NCBI RefSeq assembly: GCF_049354825.1
Contig: NZ_CP186480.1
Location: 1,550,001 to 1,614,000 of the forward strand
Reading direction: 5' to 3'
Origin: Novosphingobium sp049354825
GTDB taxonomy: Bacteria; Pseudomonadota; Alphaproteobacteria; Sphingomonadales; Sphingomonadaceae
Length of the DNA: 64,000 bases
This document shows positions 25,943 through 35,754 of this stretch, piece by piece. Made by a program: the position numbers and the translations under genes. The first letter of the stretch is position 1. Each line of letters starts with the position of its first letter. The notes under the pieces are model-generated. The model saw only the letters and a list, made by a program, of their open reading frames with translations. It was not told where the DNA came from and ran no database searches.

Positions 25943-28900
25943 TGTGAATCTCCTGCGGAAGGGGTGGCGGCGTTGCGCCGCGCGACGGTTTGCGCGTCCT
26001 CACCGGGGGCGAGCGGCACGATCCGAATGCTCCAGGCATATGGCGCGGCGGGGATGCGGTATTGCGGCAAGGGCAAAGCGCCCCAGCTGTTGATCCCGCC
26101 CACCCCCATCTGCAGATGATCGACGTTGACGCTGACCAGATCGCGGAACGTCACATCCCCGCCGTGCCGGTGCGGCACGCCGCGGCGGCGATCGTGATCG
26201 AGGTCGCTCTGAAGGACCGGAAGAGCGGAGAAGTGCAGCAGACCATCGCCCGTCACCAGCAGGCCGTTGCCCTGCCCGTCGCGCAGCGCGAACCACCGCA
26301 CGTCGGATTTGTTGCCGGTTTCCTGGGGGCGAGAGTAGTCGTGATACTGCTCAGCGACGGTGGAAGCATAGCGGGCTACCGCCGCGCCGGTCTTGCGATC
26401 CCAGTAATTCTCGTGCGGCCCGCGCCCGAACCATTCTAGGTGCGAGAACGCGCCCTTGAATTGCATGTTGGTGCCAACCCGCGGGAGAATTGGCAGCTTG
26501 TCCTTGCGCGGATCGAGCCGCGCCGCGACCGCCAGCGAACCGTCGTTGCCGACGGCGTAGTCGATCGCGAAGTCGGCGATGTCGCCGCCCAGGCGGTAAA
26601 CGGTGTGAACCGTTCTGCCCGTGGCCGTGCGCGCGACGGCAAAGGCCGTTAGCTTGCGGCTGGCCAGGGCCGTCTTCCAGATCCGCGAAGTCTTGAGCAT
26701 CCAGGATCCGCCGGCGTCGTTGTCGGTCGGCGCGCGCCACAGGTTGGGGACGATCCCGGCGACAAGCAGGTCGCGGCCCTGGTGGCGCCATCCGGTCAGT
26801 TCGCCCGAACCCCTGTCGAACGTGAACGCACCGCCCGCGGTAGTCGTCACGGTGACCGTGGCGCCGTTGTCGGCCAGCGCCGGACGGCCGCGGCCCTGGG
26901 GCGCGCCGACCGCGGGCGCCGTGCCCAGTGGAAACTGCTCCCAAGCGACGACGGCCGAGGCATCGACCAGGGGAATGGCGCCAGGCCGCGCGGTCGCCTC
27001 GACGGTGAGGAACGCTTCACCCTTGCCGTCGGTCCTGACCGCCTCGGGCGGAAGGGCGATCACCGCCGTTCCGTGCGGATCCGCATGCGGGTCGGGCAAG
27101 GAGCCGCTCGCAACCGTGCGTCCGTCTCGCTCTTGGCGCCAGCGGAACGCGAGGCCCCCGGTGTCGCTGAAATCGAACCGGTTGATGACGGTCAGCGCGC
27201 CCCCGGCCCCCAACCGGAAGTCGACCGGCTGGTACACTTTCTTCAGCTCCCACGCGTGCGGATGGTAGCGCCGGTCGGGCTCGAGCAGGCCGTTTGCGAG
27301 GAAATTGTCCGAATCGGCCCGCGGGCTCGGTCCAAAATCACCGCCGTATGCCAGGATGGTGCGGCCGTCCGGCAGCTTCTTGTACAGCGTCTGATCGACG
27401 AAATCCCACACGAACCCGCCCTGCAGCCGGTCCGGATGAGCATAGATAGTGTCCCAATATTCGCGGAAACCGCCCAGGCTGTTGCCCATCGCGTGGGCGT
27501 ATTCGGCCATGATTTCGGGCTGGGGATTTGTCGACGCGGCATATTGCAGCAATTCAGAAGGCGGGTCGTACATCGGCGAATAGAAATCGACGTAGGAAAG
27601 CACCACGGGCCCATCGACCGTGCCGTAACCACCGTAACTGACCAACCGGTGCGGATCGAGCCGGCGCGAAAGGGCGGCCGCCTTTTCGAAGGTGGGGCCG
27701 ATCCCCGCCTCATTCCCAAGCGACCAGAACAGGACCGAGGGATGGTTGCGATCGCGCTCGATCATGCGCTCGACCCGCTCAAGGTGGGCCTTTTCCCATT
27801 CGGGCTTGAAACCGAGCTGGTAATCGGCGCGGGTTTTGGGCGGCTTCGCCTCGTCCCCCATGCGCATGTATTCGTGCGATTCGATGTTCGCTTCGTCCAT
27901 GACGTAGAGGCCGTAGCGATCGGCTAATTCGTACATGTAGGGATCGTTGGGATAGTGGGACATGCGCAGCGCGTTAATGTTGAGCTGCTTCATGATCCGC
28001 ACGTCCTGTTCCATCAGCGCGTGGCTGATGACATGCCCGGTGGCGGGGTCGTGTTCGTGGCGATTGACCCCGCGGATGGTGATCGGTTTGCCGTTCACAG
28101 TCACCAGTCCGCCCTGCATCCGGATGGTGCGGAAGCCGACTGACCGGCGCACCGCCTCGATCGTGGCGCCCCTCGCGTCGGCCAGCTGGATGTCGAGCGT
28201 GTAGAGTTTCGGACTCTCGGCGCTCCAGGGCGTAATGCCGGGCAGGTCGCGGGTGAAAAACACCGCATCGTCACGTGCCGGGCGCGTCTCACGGTACAGC
28301 ACCCGGTCGCCGTCGCTCAGCGCCAGATTGACTATTGCGCGCCCCTTTGCGGCCGCGGGCGTCACCGCCGCAGTGACCCGCAACTGACCGGTACTGCGAT
28401 CGTCCGCCAATTCCTGGCCGACGACGATATCGGCGATGTGGGCGGGCGGACGGGCCGACAGGGACACGTCGCGGAAAATCCCGCTCATGTTCCACATGTC
28501 CTGCTTTTCCAGGTAGCTGCCATCGGCAAAGCGATAGACTTCGACCGCAACGGTGTTGCGCCCGGGATGCGCCAGGCGGGTCACGTCGAATTCGGCGGGA
28601 AGGCGCGAATCCTCGCTATATCCGGCCAGTTTGCCGTTGACCCAGACGTAGTACGCCGACTGCACGGCACCAAATTGCAGCGTCAGCGTCTGGCCCGACC
28701 ACTTGGCTGGAACGTCGAAATCGCGGCGATAGGATCCGACGGGGTTGTAGTCGGCCGGCAGGTACGGCTGGTTGGCCGGGAAGATGTATTCCTGGTTGAT
28801 GTAGTGGGGGATGTCGTAGCCTTGCAGCTCCCAGTTTCCGGGGACCGCGATCTTCGGCCAGGCGCTCACGTCGTAACCCGGCTTCTCGAACCCGGCGGCG

Positions 28901-29184
28901 CGGTGGCCCGGATTTTTCGCCCAGTGAAACGCCCATTGCCCATTGAGCGAAAGAAACCGTGCCGACTTTTCAGGTTCGCCTTTCCGGGCCAGTGCGTCGG
29001 ATTCGTAAGCCTCGAAGCTGGTGTGCATCGGCAGCCGCCCGATAGCGTTGACTTGCGGGTTTTCCCAGTCCGGCAGCGCGCCGCTGGGCGACGCCGGCGG
29101 TGGCATGGCCTGGGCCAGCGCAGCGCCCGGCACCAGGCTGCCGAGCAGCAGGCCGGCGCACGAGGCCAAGGCGCGGTTCGTCAT
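25939..29184 (-). CDS. GH2 beta-galactosidase, secreted LacZ type
   Basis: 1081 residues from the ATG at 29184, which overlaps the GH16 stop (ATGA); the frame upstream is antisense shadow. A signal peptide (about 1-25) makes it periplasmic, unlike cytoplasmic LacZ. Sugar-binding N-domain (W-E-N-P, GNWELQGYDIPHY), immunoglobulin-like domain, then a TIM barrel with GVNRHEHDP, the acid/base Glu in FWSLGNEAGIG and the nucleophile Glu in EIMAEYAHAMGN. The C-terminal small chain begins near NLWRAPTDND and runs through W-F-G-R-G-P-H-E-N-Y. All catalytic elements are intact. Expected to release galactose from beta-galactosides produced by the GH16 enzyme. Confidence 0.92.
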   Translation of the reverse strand: MTNRALASCAGLLLGSLVPGAALAQAMPPPASPSGALPDWENPQVNAIGRLPMHTSFEAYESDALARKGEPEKSARFLSLNGQWAFHWAKNPGHRAAGFEKPGYDVSAWPKIAVPGNWELQGYDIPHYINQEYIFPANQPYLPADYNPVGSYRRDFDVPAKWSGQTLTLQFGAVQSAYYVWVNGKLAGYSEDSRLPAEFDVTRLAHPGRNTVAVEVYRFADGSYLEKQDMWNMSGIFRDVSLSARPPAHIADIVVGQELADDRSTGQLRVTAAVTPAAAKGRAIVNLALSDGDRVLYRETRPARDDAVFFTRDLPGITPWSAESPKLYTLDIQLADARGATIEAVRRSVGFRTIRMQGGLVTVNGKPITIRGVNRHEHDPATGHVISHALMEQDVRIMKQLNINALRMSHYPNDPYMYELADRYGLYVMDEANIESHEYMRMGDEAKPPKTRADYQLGFKPEWEKAHLERVERMIERDRNHPSVLFWSLGNEAGIGPTFEKAAALSRRLDPHRLVSYGGYGTVDGPVVLSYVDFYSPMYDPPSELLQYAASTNPQPEIMAEYAHAMGNSLGGFREYWDTIYAHPDRLQGGFVWDFVDQTLYKKLPDGRTILAYGGDFGPSPRADSDNFLANGLLEPDRRYHPHAWELKKVYQPVDFRLGAGGALTVINRFDFSDTGGLAFRWRQERDGRTVASGSLPDPHADPHGTAVIALPPEAVRTDGKGEAFLTVEATARPGAIPLVDASAVVAWEQFPLGTAPAVGAPQGRGRPALADNGATVTVTTTAGGAFTFDRGSGELTGWRHQGRDLLVAGIVPNLWRAPTDNDAGGSWMLKTSRIWKTALASRKLTAFAVARTATGRTVHTVYRLGGDIADFAIDYAVGNDGSLAVAARLDPRKDKLPILPRVGTNMQFKGAFSHLEWFGRGPHENYWDRKTGAAVARYASTVAEQYHDYSRPQETGNKSDVRWFALRDGQGNGLLVTGDGLLHFSALPVLQSDLDHDRRRGVPHRHGGDVTFRDLVSVNVDHLQMGVGGINSWGALPLPQYRIPAAPYAWSIRIVPLAPGEDAQTVARRNAATPSAGDSQ

Positions 29185-30053
29185 CGGTTGGCCTCCTTGC
29201 GCTGGTAGACCCGGACGTAGTCGACCTCGAAGCGGGAGGGAAAGCGCGTGTCCTTGAGCGGACCGCCCCGCTGACCGCCAAGCGCCAGGTTGATGATCAG
29301 GTATTGGGGCCGGCGAAACGGGTTTGCGGCGCCCTTCGGCAGCGACGCGTCGATCGTTGCCAGGTCGATCCGGTTGATGACCGCCCCGTCGAGTTGCAGG
29401 CTGATGCCGTGCGCGTCCCAATCCATCGTCCAGAGGTGAAACGTGCTGTCCCAGTTGGGATTGCCGGCCAGATCCGCAACCGGGACCCTGGCGCTTTTCC
29501 AGACCGGCTTGCCCGGCACCCCGGATGGCCAGGCAAAGTTCGCCAGGATGCGCTGCTGATAGTATTCCATCAGGTCGATCTCGCCGCCCGCGGGCCAGCG
29601 GCCGTCCTGGCCTACGAACCATAGCGCGGGCCAGAGCCCCTGTTCTGCCGTGATCCTGGCCCGGATCTCGAACCGGCCGTACGTCCAGTTGGCCAGCCCC
29701 TTCGTGGTGACGCTGGCGGACGTATACTGGATCGCTGCGCGTTGGCGAAAAGGCGGCTTGGCCGCCGCCGAGCCGAAGAGCGGGTTGGGCCTGGCTTCGT
29801 GCCGCGCCTCGATGATCAGCCGCCCGTTTTTGACGCGGGCATTATCCGGCTGATACCATTGCATCTCGCCATTGCGCACGAACCCGTGCTCGAACGTCCA
29901 CCTGGCGGGATCGGGCGGCCCGTCGCGGTTGAACTCGTCAGACCAGACGAGCGCGTAGCCAGGTGGCACCGACACCGGTGCCGCACGGGCCGGAACGACC
30001 CCGACCAGGAGGCCTGCCGCACCGGCCAAGGTCAAGAGAGTCTGGCTTCGCAC
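29181..30053 (-). CDS. GH16 endo-glycosidase
   Basis: 290 residues with a signal peptide (about 1-24). The fold begins L-V-W-S-D-E-F-N, then Y-G-R-F-E-I-R-A-R, G-L-W-P-A-L-W-F and the catalytic motif GEIDLMEYY, where the first Glu is the nucleophile and the last the acid/base (E-x-D-x-x-E type). GH16 covers laminarinases, agarases, porphyranases and kappa-carrageenases. The operon (GH2 beta-galactosidase, three sulfatases, galactose catabolism) points to an endo-galactanase rather than a beta-1,3-glucanase, but sequence alone does not settle it. Lies 14 bases after the TonB-dependent receptor. Confidence 0.88.
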   Translation of the reverse strand: MRSQTLLTLAGAAGLLVGVVPARAAPVSVPPGYALVWSDEFNRDGPPDPARWTFEHGFVRNGEMQWYQPDNARVKNGRLIIEARHEARPNPLFGSAAAKPPFRQRAAIQYTSASVTTKGLANWTYGRFEIRARITAEQGLWPALWFVGQDGRWPAGGEIDLMEYYQQRILANFAWPSGVPGKPVWKSARVPVADLAGNPNWDSTFHLWTMDWDAHGISLQLDGAVINRIDLATIDASLPKGAANPFRRPQYLIINLALGGQRGGPLKDTRFPSRFEVDYVRVYQRKEANR

Positions 30054-30067
30054 GTTGCGCTCCTGAG

Positions 30068-33000
30068 CTAAAAGCTGACCGACACGCCCAGGTTGAACTT
30101 GCGGCCCGAGTACGCGAGGTAATTCACCAGCTGCGGGTACTTCATGTACCGGAACGTGCCGGTGTTGGTCAGGTTGATCGCATTGAAGGTGTAGCGGATG
30201 TTCTGGTTGACCTTGTAACGCAGGGCCAGGTCGACCTGATCGCGCGCGGCCTCGATTTCCGGCAGCGTTTCGGGCCGCGCGAACCCCAGCGCGACGTTTT
30301 CACGGCGCGTGAAGGCGCTGCGCCAGTTATAGGCGACGCGCGCGCTGAAACGGCCATCGTCATAGTAGGCGCCCAAGTTCGCGGCCTTGTTCGAAAGGTC
30401 GCGGCGGCCCACCGAATCGCCTTCTTGGTCCACGAGTTCGCTGGCTTCGTCCACCAGAGTGAAGTTCGCGGTCACGCCCATGTGCGAGAACGGCGCGGGC
30501 AGGTATGTGAAGGCGTGCGCGAGGCCCAGTTCGAGGCCCTTGATCTTGGTGCCCCCGAAATTTTGGTAGGTGCGGACCGCGAAAACCTCGTCGCCGATCT
30601 GGAGGGGAACCTGGTCGGAGCCGAGGAAGATCGTGGAATCGATGTTCTTGATGAACCCGGCGAGCGAAATGTATCCGCCCTTGCCGTAATACCATTCGAG
30701 CGAGGCATCGATGTTGTTCGAGTGAACGGGCGCGAGGTCGGGGTTCCCGGCCGTGCCGAAGCCGGCGTAATTGGGATCGACGTCGCTGCGGATGATCGAC
30801 AGCCCGGGCGAAATCTGTGCCAGCGCCGGACGGCCCAGCGAACGCGTGAAGGCAGCGCGGAAAATGGCGTTGCGCGTCAGGGCGAAGTTGAGGTTGGCCG
30901 AAGGGAGAAAGTCCGAATATTCGCCCGGCAGGGTGACCGTGTCGAACGCTCCGGGCTTGGTTGCGCTGGGAATATACCCTCCCGACGTGGTTTTCGTCCT
31001 GACGTAACGAACGCCAACGTTGCCGAAGAAATCGACGCTGCCCAGAGCGGTCCGGAAATCGGCCCGCGCATAGGCCGCCAGCGTCTGCTCGGTGACGTCG
31101 AAACGCTGCGCGACCTGCTCGTAATAACCGGCGCCGGTGGCGGGGTTGATCGCGCGAATGTCGATCATGTTGAAATAAGCTTCTACGGCCTTCAAATCGC
31201 AGCCCGCGGTCGACCCGAAGGTGCGCGGCAGATTGCTCGCGAATTGCGACAGCAGCCCGGCGCGACCGGCCGAGTTGATGCAGGGCAGCAGGAACGCCGC
31301 GGTCGCCGCGGCAGCCGGATCCGTGGTCGAGCCCGGGTTCACCGGTATCCGCTGGATGTTCACCAGTTGGGTCGGCGCCCGCACCCCGTCGTACGCGGTG
31401 TAGACACCGGCATTCTGGTTGGGATTCTGATAGGTAGCACGCTGGAAACTGCGTTCAGCCCAGCGGCCGCCGAACTTGAGCGCCTTGAAGAAGCCAACGC
31501 CCGGCTCCCACGTTACGTCGAAACGGACCGAATCGTCGTTGTTCTTGGTGTCCGACGCGTTGCGCTGGTACTGGAAGTAGCGCTGCCGCACGTAGTTGAT
31601 GTGGCCCGGATCCAGAGCCACCAGATTCGCCGGCGCAACCACGCCGTTCACCCCGTAAGCGGGTGAGGGAAACGGATCTTCATAGAAGGTGACGTTCGGG
31701 ATCTTGCCGGCCGTCGTGTTGAAATCGATGAAGTTGTAGAAATCCTGCGCGTTGAACGTCGCGGCGGGACCGCCCTGCTGCTCGATGCCGGTGCTGAGCT
31801 GCGCCTGGACATCGGTGTTGGCCTGACCGCGCGAGGTCGATCCCTTGACGTAGAAATTGAGCGCGGGCGAGACATCCCAATTGGCTTCGAGCGAATATTG
31901 CTGCGACTTGCGATTGACGGTGTTGACCGACGGGGCCGCCCCGACGCGGTTGGTGGCCGAAGCGAGCCGGCCCGACTCCATGACGTAGACGCCGCCGAGC
32001 GTGGGCGTGTCTTCAAGCTTGGTGTAGACATTGCCCGCTCCGCCGATCAGCGGCCCGGCGCGCGGGACGTTGAAATTGATCGAGTAGTTTGCCCCTGTCA
32101 GGTTTTCCTGAATATCGGTGAGGACGGTGTCGAAACGCAGCTTGAGGTTGCTTGCCGGCCGCCATTCGAGAGTGCCGTTGAAGGACTTTTTCTTGTCATC
32201 GCGGGCACGTTCGAAAAATCCGATCTGGCCTGGGACGTAATAGACATCCTTGGCATCGCTGACGCCGTCGCCGTTCGGGTCTTCGTTAAGATCGTAGCGG
32301 TAGGGGTTGGGCTGGCCGGCGATCGTGCCCTGGTAGAAATAGTTGTAGTTGGCGTTGGTGGTGGTCGGATTGTTTTGCGGGACATCGGCGCCGGTCTTGC
32401 GGATCCAGATCGCCGGCGCCTCCTCGTAATCACCGCCGCCATAGACTTCGGCCACGCTGGCCGTTTCCTTGTAGCCGAAGTTGAGCAGGACGCCGATGTC
32501 GCCGATCGGGGTGTCGCGGAACTGCTTGATCGCCAGGACCGACGCGTCGTTGTTCCAGAGCCGGCCGACCTCGGCGTATTTTTCGGTCGCGGTGGCGTTG
32601 AAGGTGAAGTCCTTTTTGCCGTCGAGCGGCGCGCGCGTCTTGAGGTTGATCGTGCCGCCCAGCGACCCCTCGATCGAATCCGCGGTGGGCGACTTGAGCA
32701 CTTCGACGCCAGAAAACAGCTCGGCACCAAGGTCCTGGAAGTTGACTCCCCGTTCCGCCGCCGTGCCGGAGATCGTCTCGCCGTTAAGCTGAACGTTGTT
32801 GTCCGACAGGCCGCGGATCTGGACGCCCTCGCCCTCGCCATCGTCGCTGCGGCTGACCTGTACGCCGGCGATGCGCTGGAGCGCCTCGGAGATGTTGTCG
32901 TTGGCCAATTGGCCGATGTCTTCGGCGGTAATGGAATCCTTGATCTCGGTCGCGCGGCGCTTGTCGTCGATCGCGCTTTCGATCGACTGGCGCACGCCGG

Positions 33001-33151
33001 ATACGACGATCACCTGGTCGTCAGGCTTGCGGTCATCCGATGTGGCGGGGGACGGTTGGGCCTGCTGGGCATTGGCTGCGCCAATCGGCGCGAGGCTGCA
33101 CGCGACGGCAAGAGCCCATGTGCATGATGACAGCCCAAGAACCTGGCGCAT
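30068..33151 (-). CDS. TonB-dependent receptor for oligosaccharides
   Basis: 1027 residues. The start ATG at 33151 has GGAGAGGA just upstream; the longer frame to 33223 lacks such a site. Signal peptide about 1-28. Plug domain with SIEGSLGGTINLKTR and IAGVQVSR, then a long 22-strand-type barrel ending GRKFNLGVSVSF with the C-terminal Phe expected for outer-membrane insertion. This is the large sphingomonad/Caulobacter-type TonB-dependent receptor that imports oligosaccharides without a SusD partner. As first gene of an operon of GH16, GH2, sulfatases and esterase it probably takes up the galactan fragments. A consensus-like promoter lies directly upstream. Confidence 0.9.
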   Translation of the reverse strand: MRQVLGLSSCTWALAVACSLAPIGAANAQQAQPSPATSDDRKPDDQVIVVSGVRQSIESAIDDKRRATEIKDSITAEDIGQLANDNISEALQRIAGVQVSRSDDGEGEGVQIRGLSDNNVQLNGETISGTAAERGVNFQDLGAELFSGVEVLKSPTADSIEGSLGGTINLKTRAPLDGKKDFTFNATATEKYAEVGRLWNNDASVLAIKQFRDTPIGDIGVLLNFGYKETASVAEVYGGGDYEEAPAIWIRKTGADVPQNNPTTTNANYNYFYQGTIAGQPNPYRYDLNEDPNGDGVSDAKDVYYVPGQIGFFERARDDKKKSFNGTLEWRPASNLKLRFDTVLTDIQENLTGANYSINFNVPRAGPLIGGAGNVYTKLEDTPTLGGVYVMESGRLASATNRVGAAPSVNTVNRKSQQYSLEANWDVSPALNFYVKGSTSRGQANTDVQAQLSTGIEQQGGPAATFNAQDFYNFIDFNTTAGKIPNVTFYEDPFPSPAYGVNGVVAPANLVALDPGHINYVRQRYFQYQRNASDTKNNDDSVRFDVTWEPGVGFFKALKFGGRWAERSFQRATYQNPNQNAGVYTAYDGVRAPTQLVNIQRIPVNPGSTTDPAAAATAAFLLPCINSAGRAGLLSQFASNLPRTFGSTAGCDLKAVEAYFNMIDIRAINPATGAGYYEQVAQRFDVTEQTLAAYARADFRTALGSVDFFGNVGVRYVRTKTTSGGYIPSATKPGAFDTVTLPGEYSDFLPSANLNFALTRNAIFRAAFTRSLGRPALAQISPGLSIIRSDVDPNYAGFGTAGNPDLAPVHSNNIDASLEWYYGKGGYISLAGFIKNIDSTIFLGSDQVPLQIGDEVFAVRTYQNFGGTKIKGLELGLAHAFTYLPAPFSHMGVTANFTLVDEASELVDQEGDSVGRRDLSNKAANLGAYYDDGRFSARVAYNWRSAFTRRENVALGFARPETLPEIEAARDQVDLALRYKVNQNIRYTFNAINLTNTGTFRYMKYPQLVNYLAYSGRKFNLGVSVSF

Positions 33152-33177
33152 TATCCTCTCCCCATCGATTCTTATCT

Positions 33178-33223
33178 TAATGATACTATAAATAGGATAT
33201 AACGCTTTTCCCCTCGGTGTCAA
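33178..33223 (-). promoter_or_regulatory. Promoter of the receptor operon with candidate operator
   Basis: On the minus strand TTGACA (33223-33218) and TATCCT (33199-33194) stand 18 bases apart, a good sigma70-type promoter about 45-70 bases before the receptor ATG. The A/T-rich motif TAATGATACTATAAATAGG (33178-33196, plus-strand reading) overlaps the -10. A 16-of-19 identical motif lies before the symporter gene at 36718. Overlap with the -10 suggests a repressor site. Confidence 0.6.
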
Positions 33224-33283
33224 CGCCGCTTCGGAGCCATCAAATACCCGGGAATCCGCCGCTGGCCGCCGGCCCCGCGCCTC

Positions 33284-35101
33284 TCAATGGCTGTCGCGCG
33301 GGATGCCGAACGTTCGGTCGATACGTTGATACCGTTCCGAACCTTCGAGGATCGCGCCGCTGGCCAGGCCGCCCACACGCTCGCGCTGGAGCGCCTGCCA
33401 AGGGGTTTGCGACGCCGGGTAGGCATAACCGCCGCGCGCGGTCAGCGCCTCGCGGCGGCGACTGAGCTCGCCTTCAGCGATCAGGACGTCGATCCGCCGT
33501 GCCTCAAGGTCGATGCGCAGCCGATCGTACGTTTCCAAGAGCGCCAAGTCGCCCCCGCTCGCCGCTTCGGGGGTCACGTGCAGGATCGAAGGCGAAGCGC
33601 TCGTGCCCGATTGCCGGCCGTCGCCTAGGCAGGCCATCTGCGCGATGCCGGCGCGGATCAGGTAAATGGGCGGACGCATGTTGACGACCTCGGCCGCGCC
33701 CGGAAAGCCCACCGGGCCGCAGCCGCGGATGACCAAGATGTCCGACGGCTCGATTCCCAAGGACGGCTCATCGATGCGTGCGTGATAGTCCTCGCTGCCG
33801 TCGAAAACGATGGCGCGGCCCTCGAAGGCTCCCGGCTGGTCTGGGTTAGACAAGTACCGCTGACGAAATTCCTCCGAAATCACGCTGGTCTTCATCAGCG
33901 CGCTGGCGAAGAAATTGCCCGCCAGCACGATGAAGCCGGCTTGGGCGCGCAAGGGATCCCCGATCGGGCGGATCACCTCGGGAAGCGCGGACGCCGCGCC
34001 GCGGCAGTTGCTGCCGATGCTGCTGCCGGTGACCGTCATGGCCTCTTCGCGAATCATTCCCGCTTCGATGAGCTGCCCGACGACTGCGGGCACGCCCCCG
34101 GCGTGGTAATAATCCTCGCCGAGGTATTCGCCGGCTGGCTGGAGGTTGACCAGCAGCGGCACATCGTGCCCCACGCGTTGCCAGTCCTCGAGCGCGAGTT
34201 CGACGCCGGCGTGGCGTGCGATTGCCGCAAGGTGGATCGGCGCATTGGTCGACCCGCCGATGGCCGAATTGACCACGATCGCGTTGAGAAACGCGTCGCG
34301 GGTCAGGATATCCGACGGGCGCAGATCCTCGTGCACCATTTCGACGATGCGCTTGCCGGTACGGTAGGCCATCTCCTGCCGCTGGCGATAGGGCGCGGGA
34401 ATCGCGGCAGAGCCGGGCAGCTGCATGCCCAGGACCTCGCTCAGCGAATTCATCGTCGTGGCCGTGCCCATGGTGTTGCAGTAACCGGTCGACGGCGCCG
34501 ATGCGGCGACTAGGTCGAGGAACCCTTCGTAATCGATTTCGCCCGCGGCCAGCTTCTGCCGCGCCTCCCAGATGATCGTGCCGGAACCAACCCGGCGATT
34601 GCCTTGCCGTCCGTTAAGCATCGGACCGACTGACAGCGCGATGGAGGGAATGTCGACCGTGGCCGCCGCCATGAGCAGCGCCGGCGTCGTCTTGTCGCAG
34701 CCGATGGTCAGCACGACGCCGTCAAGCGGATACCCGTATAGCAACTCTACAAGGCCCAAATATGCCAGGTTGCGGTCGAGCCCGGCAGTGGGTCGCTTGC
34801 CGGTTTCCTGGATTGGATGGACTGGGAATTCGATGGCGATACCGCCGGCTTCGCGGATCCCTTCGCGGATCCGCTCGGCCAGGACAATGTGATGGCGGTT
34901 GCACGGGCTGAGGTCGCTGCCCGTCTGGGCGATCCCGATGATCGGGCGCGCCGACTGCAGTTCGTCGCGACTGAGGCCGTAATTGAGATATCGCTCGAGA
35001 TAGAGCGCGGTCATGTCGGGGTTAGAGGGATCGTCGAACCACGCTCGCGAGCGAAGGCCGGTTCGTTCGGATTTCCCGGGACCGTTCTGTTTCCTGGTCA
35101 T
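33284..35101 (-). CDS. IlvD/Edd-family sugar-acid dehydratase
   Basis: 605 residues from the ATG at 35101, overlapping the aldolase stop (ATGA). The family's iron-sulfur Cys motifs are visible: T-I-G-C-D-K-T-T-P-A, G-Y-C-N-T-M-G-T-A-T and VIRGCGPVGFPGAAEV, with the carbamylated or metal-binding Lys region Q-G-N-R-R. Members dehydrate 6-phosphogluconate, dihydroxy acids or aldonic acids. The gene lies in one operon with KDPGal aldolase and KDGal kinase and near a galactose dehydrogenase and lactonase, so D-galactonate is the probable substrate, giving 2-keto-3-deoxygalactonate. Arabinonate- or xylonate-type specificity is possible. Confidence 0.85.
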   Translation of the reverse strand: MTRKQNGPGKSERTGLRSRAWFDDPSNPDMTALYLERYLNYGLSRDELQSARPIIGIAQTGSDLSPCNRHHIVLAERIREGIREAGGIAIEFPVHPIQETGKRPTAGLDRNLAYLGLVELLYGYPLDGVVLTIGCDKTTPALLMAAATVDIPSIALSVGPMLNGRQGNRRVGSGTIIWEARQKLAAGEIDYEGFLDLVAASAPSTGYCNTMGTATTMNSLSEVLGMQLPGSAAIPAPYRQRQEMAYRTGKRIVEMVHEDLRPSDILTRDAFLNAIVVNSAIGGSTNAPIHLAAIARHAGVELALEDWQRVGHDVPLLVNLQPAGEYLGEDYYHAGGVPAVVGQLIEAGMIREEAMTVTGSSIGSNCRGAASALPEVIRPIGDPLRAQAGFIVLAGNFFASALMKTSVISEEFRQRYLSNPDQPGAFEGRAIVFDGSEDYHARIDEPSLGIEPSDILVIRGCGPVGFPGAAEVVNMRPPIYLIRAGIAQMACLGDGRQSGTSASPSILHVTPEAASGGDLALLETYDRLRIDLEARRIDVLIAEGELSRRREALTARGGYAYPASQTPWQALQRERVGGLASGAILEGSERYQRIDRTFGIPRDSH

Positions 35102-35754
35102 TGCGCTGCCTCGTTCGCTTCGGCCGACGCGAACTGGCGCCACGCGCCAACCAGATCGGCGCTCCTCCGGGCGATCTCGTCGAATTCCATCGCCGGGCGG
35201 AACAGGGCGCCTCCTACTCCGATCCCCTCGGCTCCCGCGGCAAGCCAGCCAGGGAGTGATGCGGCATCGGTACCGCCGACGGCCCAGATCCGGCTCGATT
35301 CGGGCAACACTTCGCGCAAAGTCTTGACGTAATTGGGGCCGAGTGGGCCGGCGGGAAAGAGCTTCAATCGGGTGGCCCCCGCCGCGACCGCGGCGAAGGC
35401 TTCGGTCGGGGTCGCCACACCGGGCATGACCTCGAGGCCTAGAGCCACCGCACGCCCGATCACCGCCGGATTGGTGTTGGGGGCGACGATGAGCCGGCCG
35501 CCGGCGCTTGCGACGCTGTCCAGTGCCGCGACGTCGAGCACGGTGCCGGCACCGCACACCGCGATGTTCCCGACAGCGGCCACCAGCCTGCCAATCGAAT
35601 CGAGCGGACTGGGCGAGTTAAGGGGAACCTCGATGATGCGGATCCCCGCCGCCACTAGCGCTTCGCCGACGGCCGCGACGCGATCGGGCGTGACTCCGCG
35701 CAGGATGGCGACGAGCGGCGGCGCGCCATCGTCGAGCAGATCGGTGATCGTCAT
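35098..35754 (-). CDS. dgoA: 2-dehydro-3-deoxy-6-phosphogalactonate aldolase
   Basis: 218 residues, class I KDPG/KDPGal aldolase. It shows I-L-R-G-V-T, the catalytic Glu in E-V-P-L-N-S-P, C-G-A-G-T-V-L-D and the Schiff-base Lys in RLKLFPAGPLGPNY. The reaction (known for the family) cleaves 2-keto-3-deoxy-6-phosphogalactonate to pyruvate and glyceraldehyde 3-phosphate, the last step of the De Ley-Doudoroff pathway. N-P-S-type specificity (PLNSP, and pairing with a DgoK-type kinase) points to the galactonate rather than gluconate aldolase. Start and stop overlap both neighbours (ATGA). Confidence 0.88.
   Translation of the reverse strand: MTITDLLDDGAPPLVAILRGVTPDRVAAVGEALVAAGIRIIEVPLNSPSPLDSIGRLVAAVGNIAVCGAGTVLDVAALDSVASAGGRLIVAPNTNPAVIGRAVALGLEVMPGVATPTEAFAAVAAGATRLKLFPAGPLGPNYVKTLREVLPESSRIWAVGGTDAASLPGWLAAGAEGIGVGGALFRPAMEFDEIARRSADLVGAWRQFASAEANEAAQ

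Noticed and set aside
29185..29622. Upstream extension of the GH2 gene
   Set aside because: Antisense-like sequence in the GH16 gene; the signal peptide begins at the ATG at 29184.
31898..33127. 409-residue plus-strand frame antisense to the TonB receptor
   Set aside because: Shadow frame of the receptor, no motifs, no ribosome-binding site.
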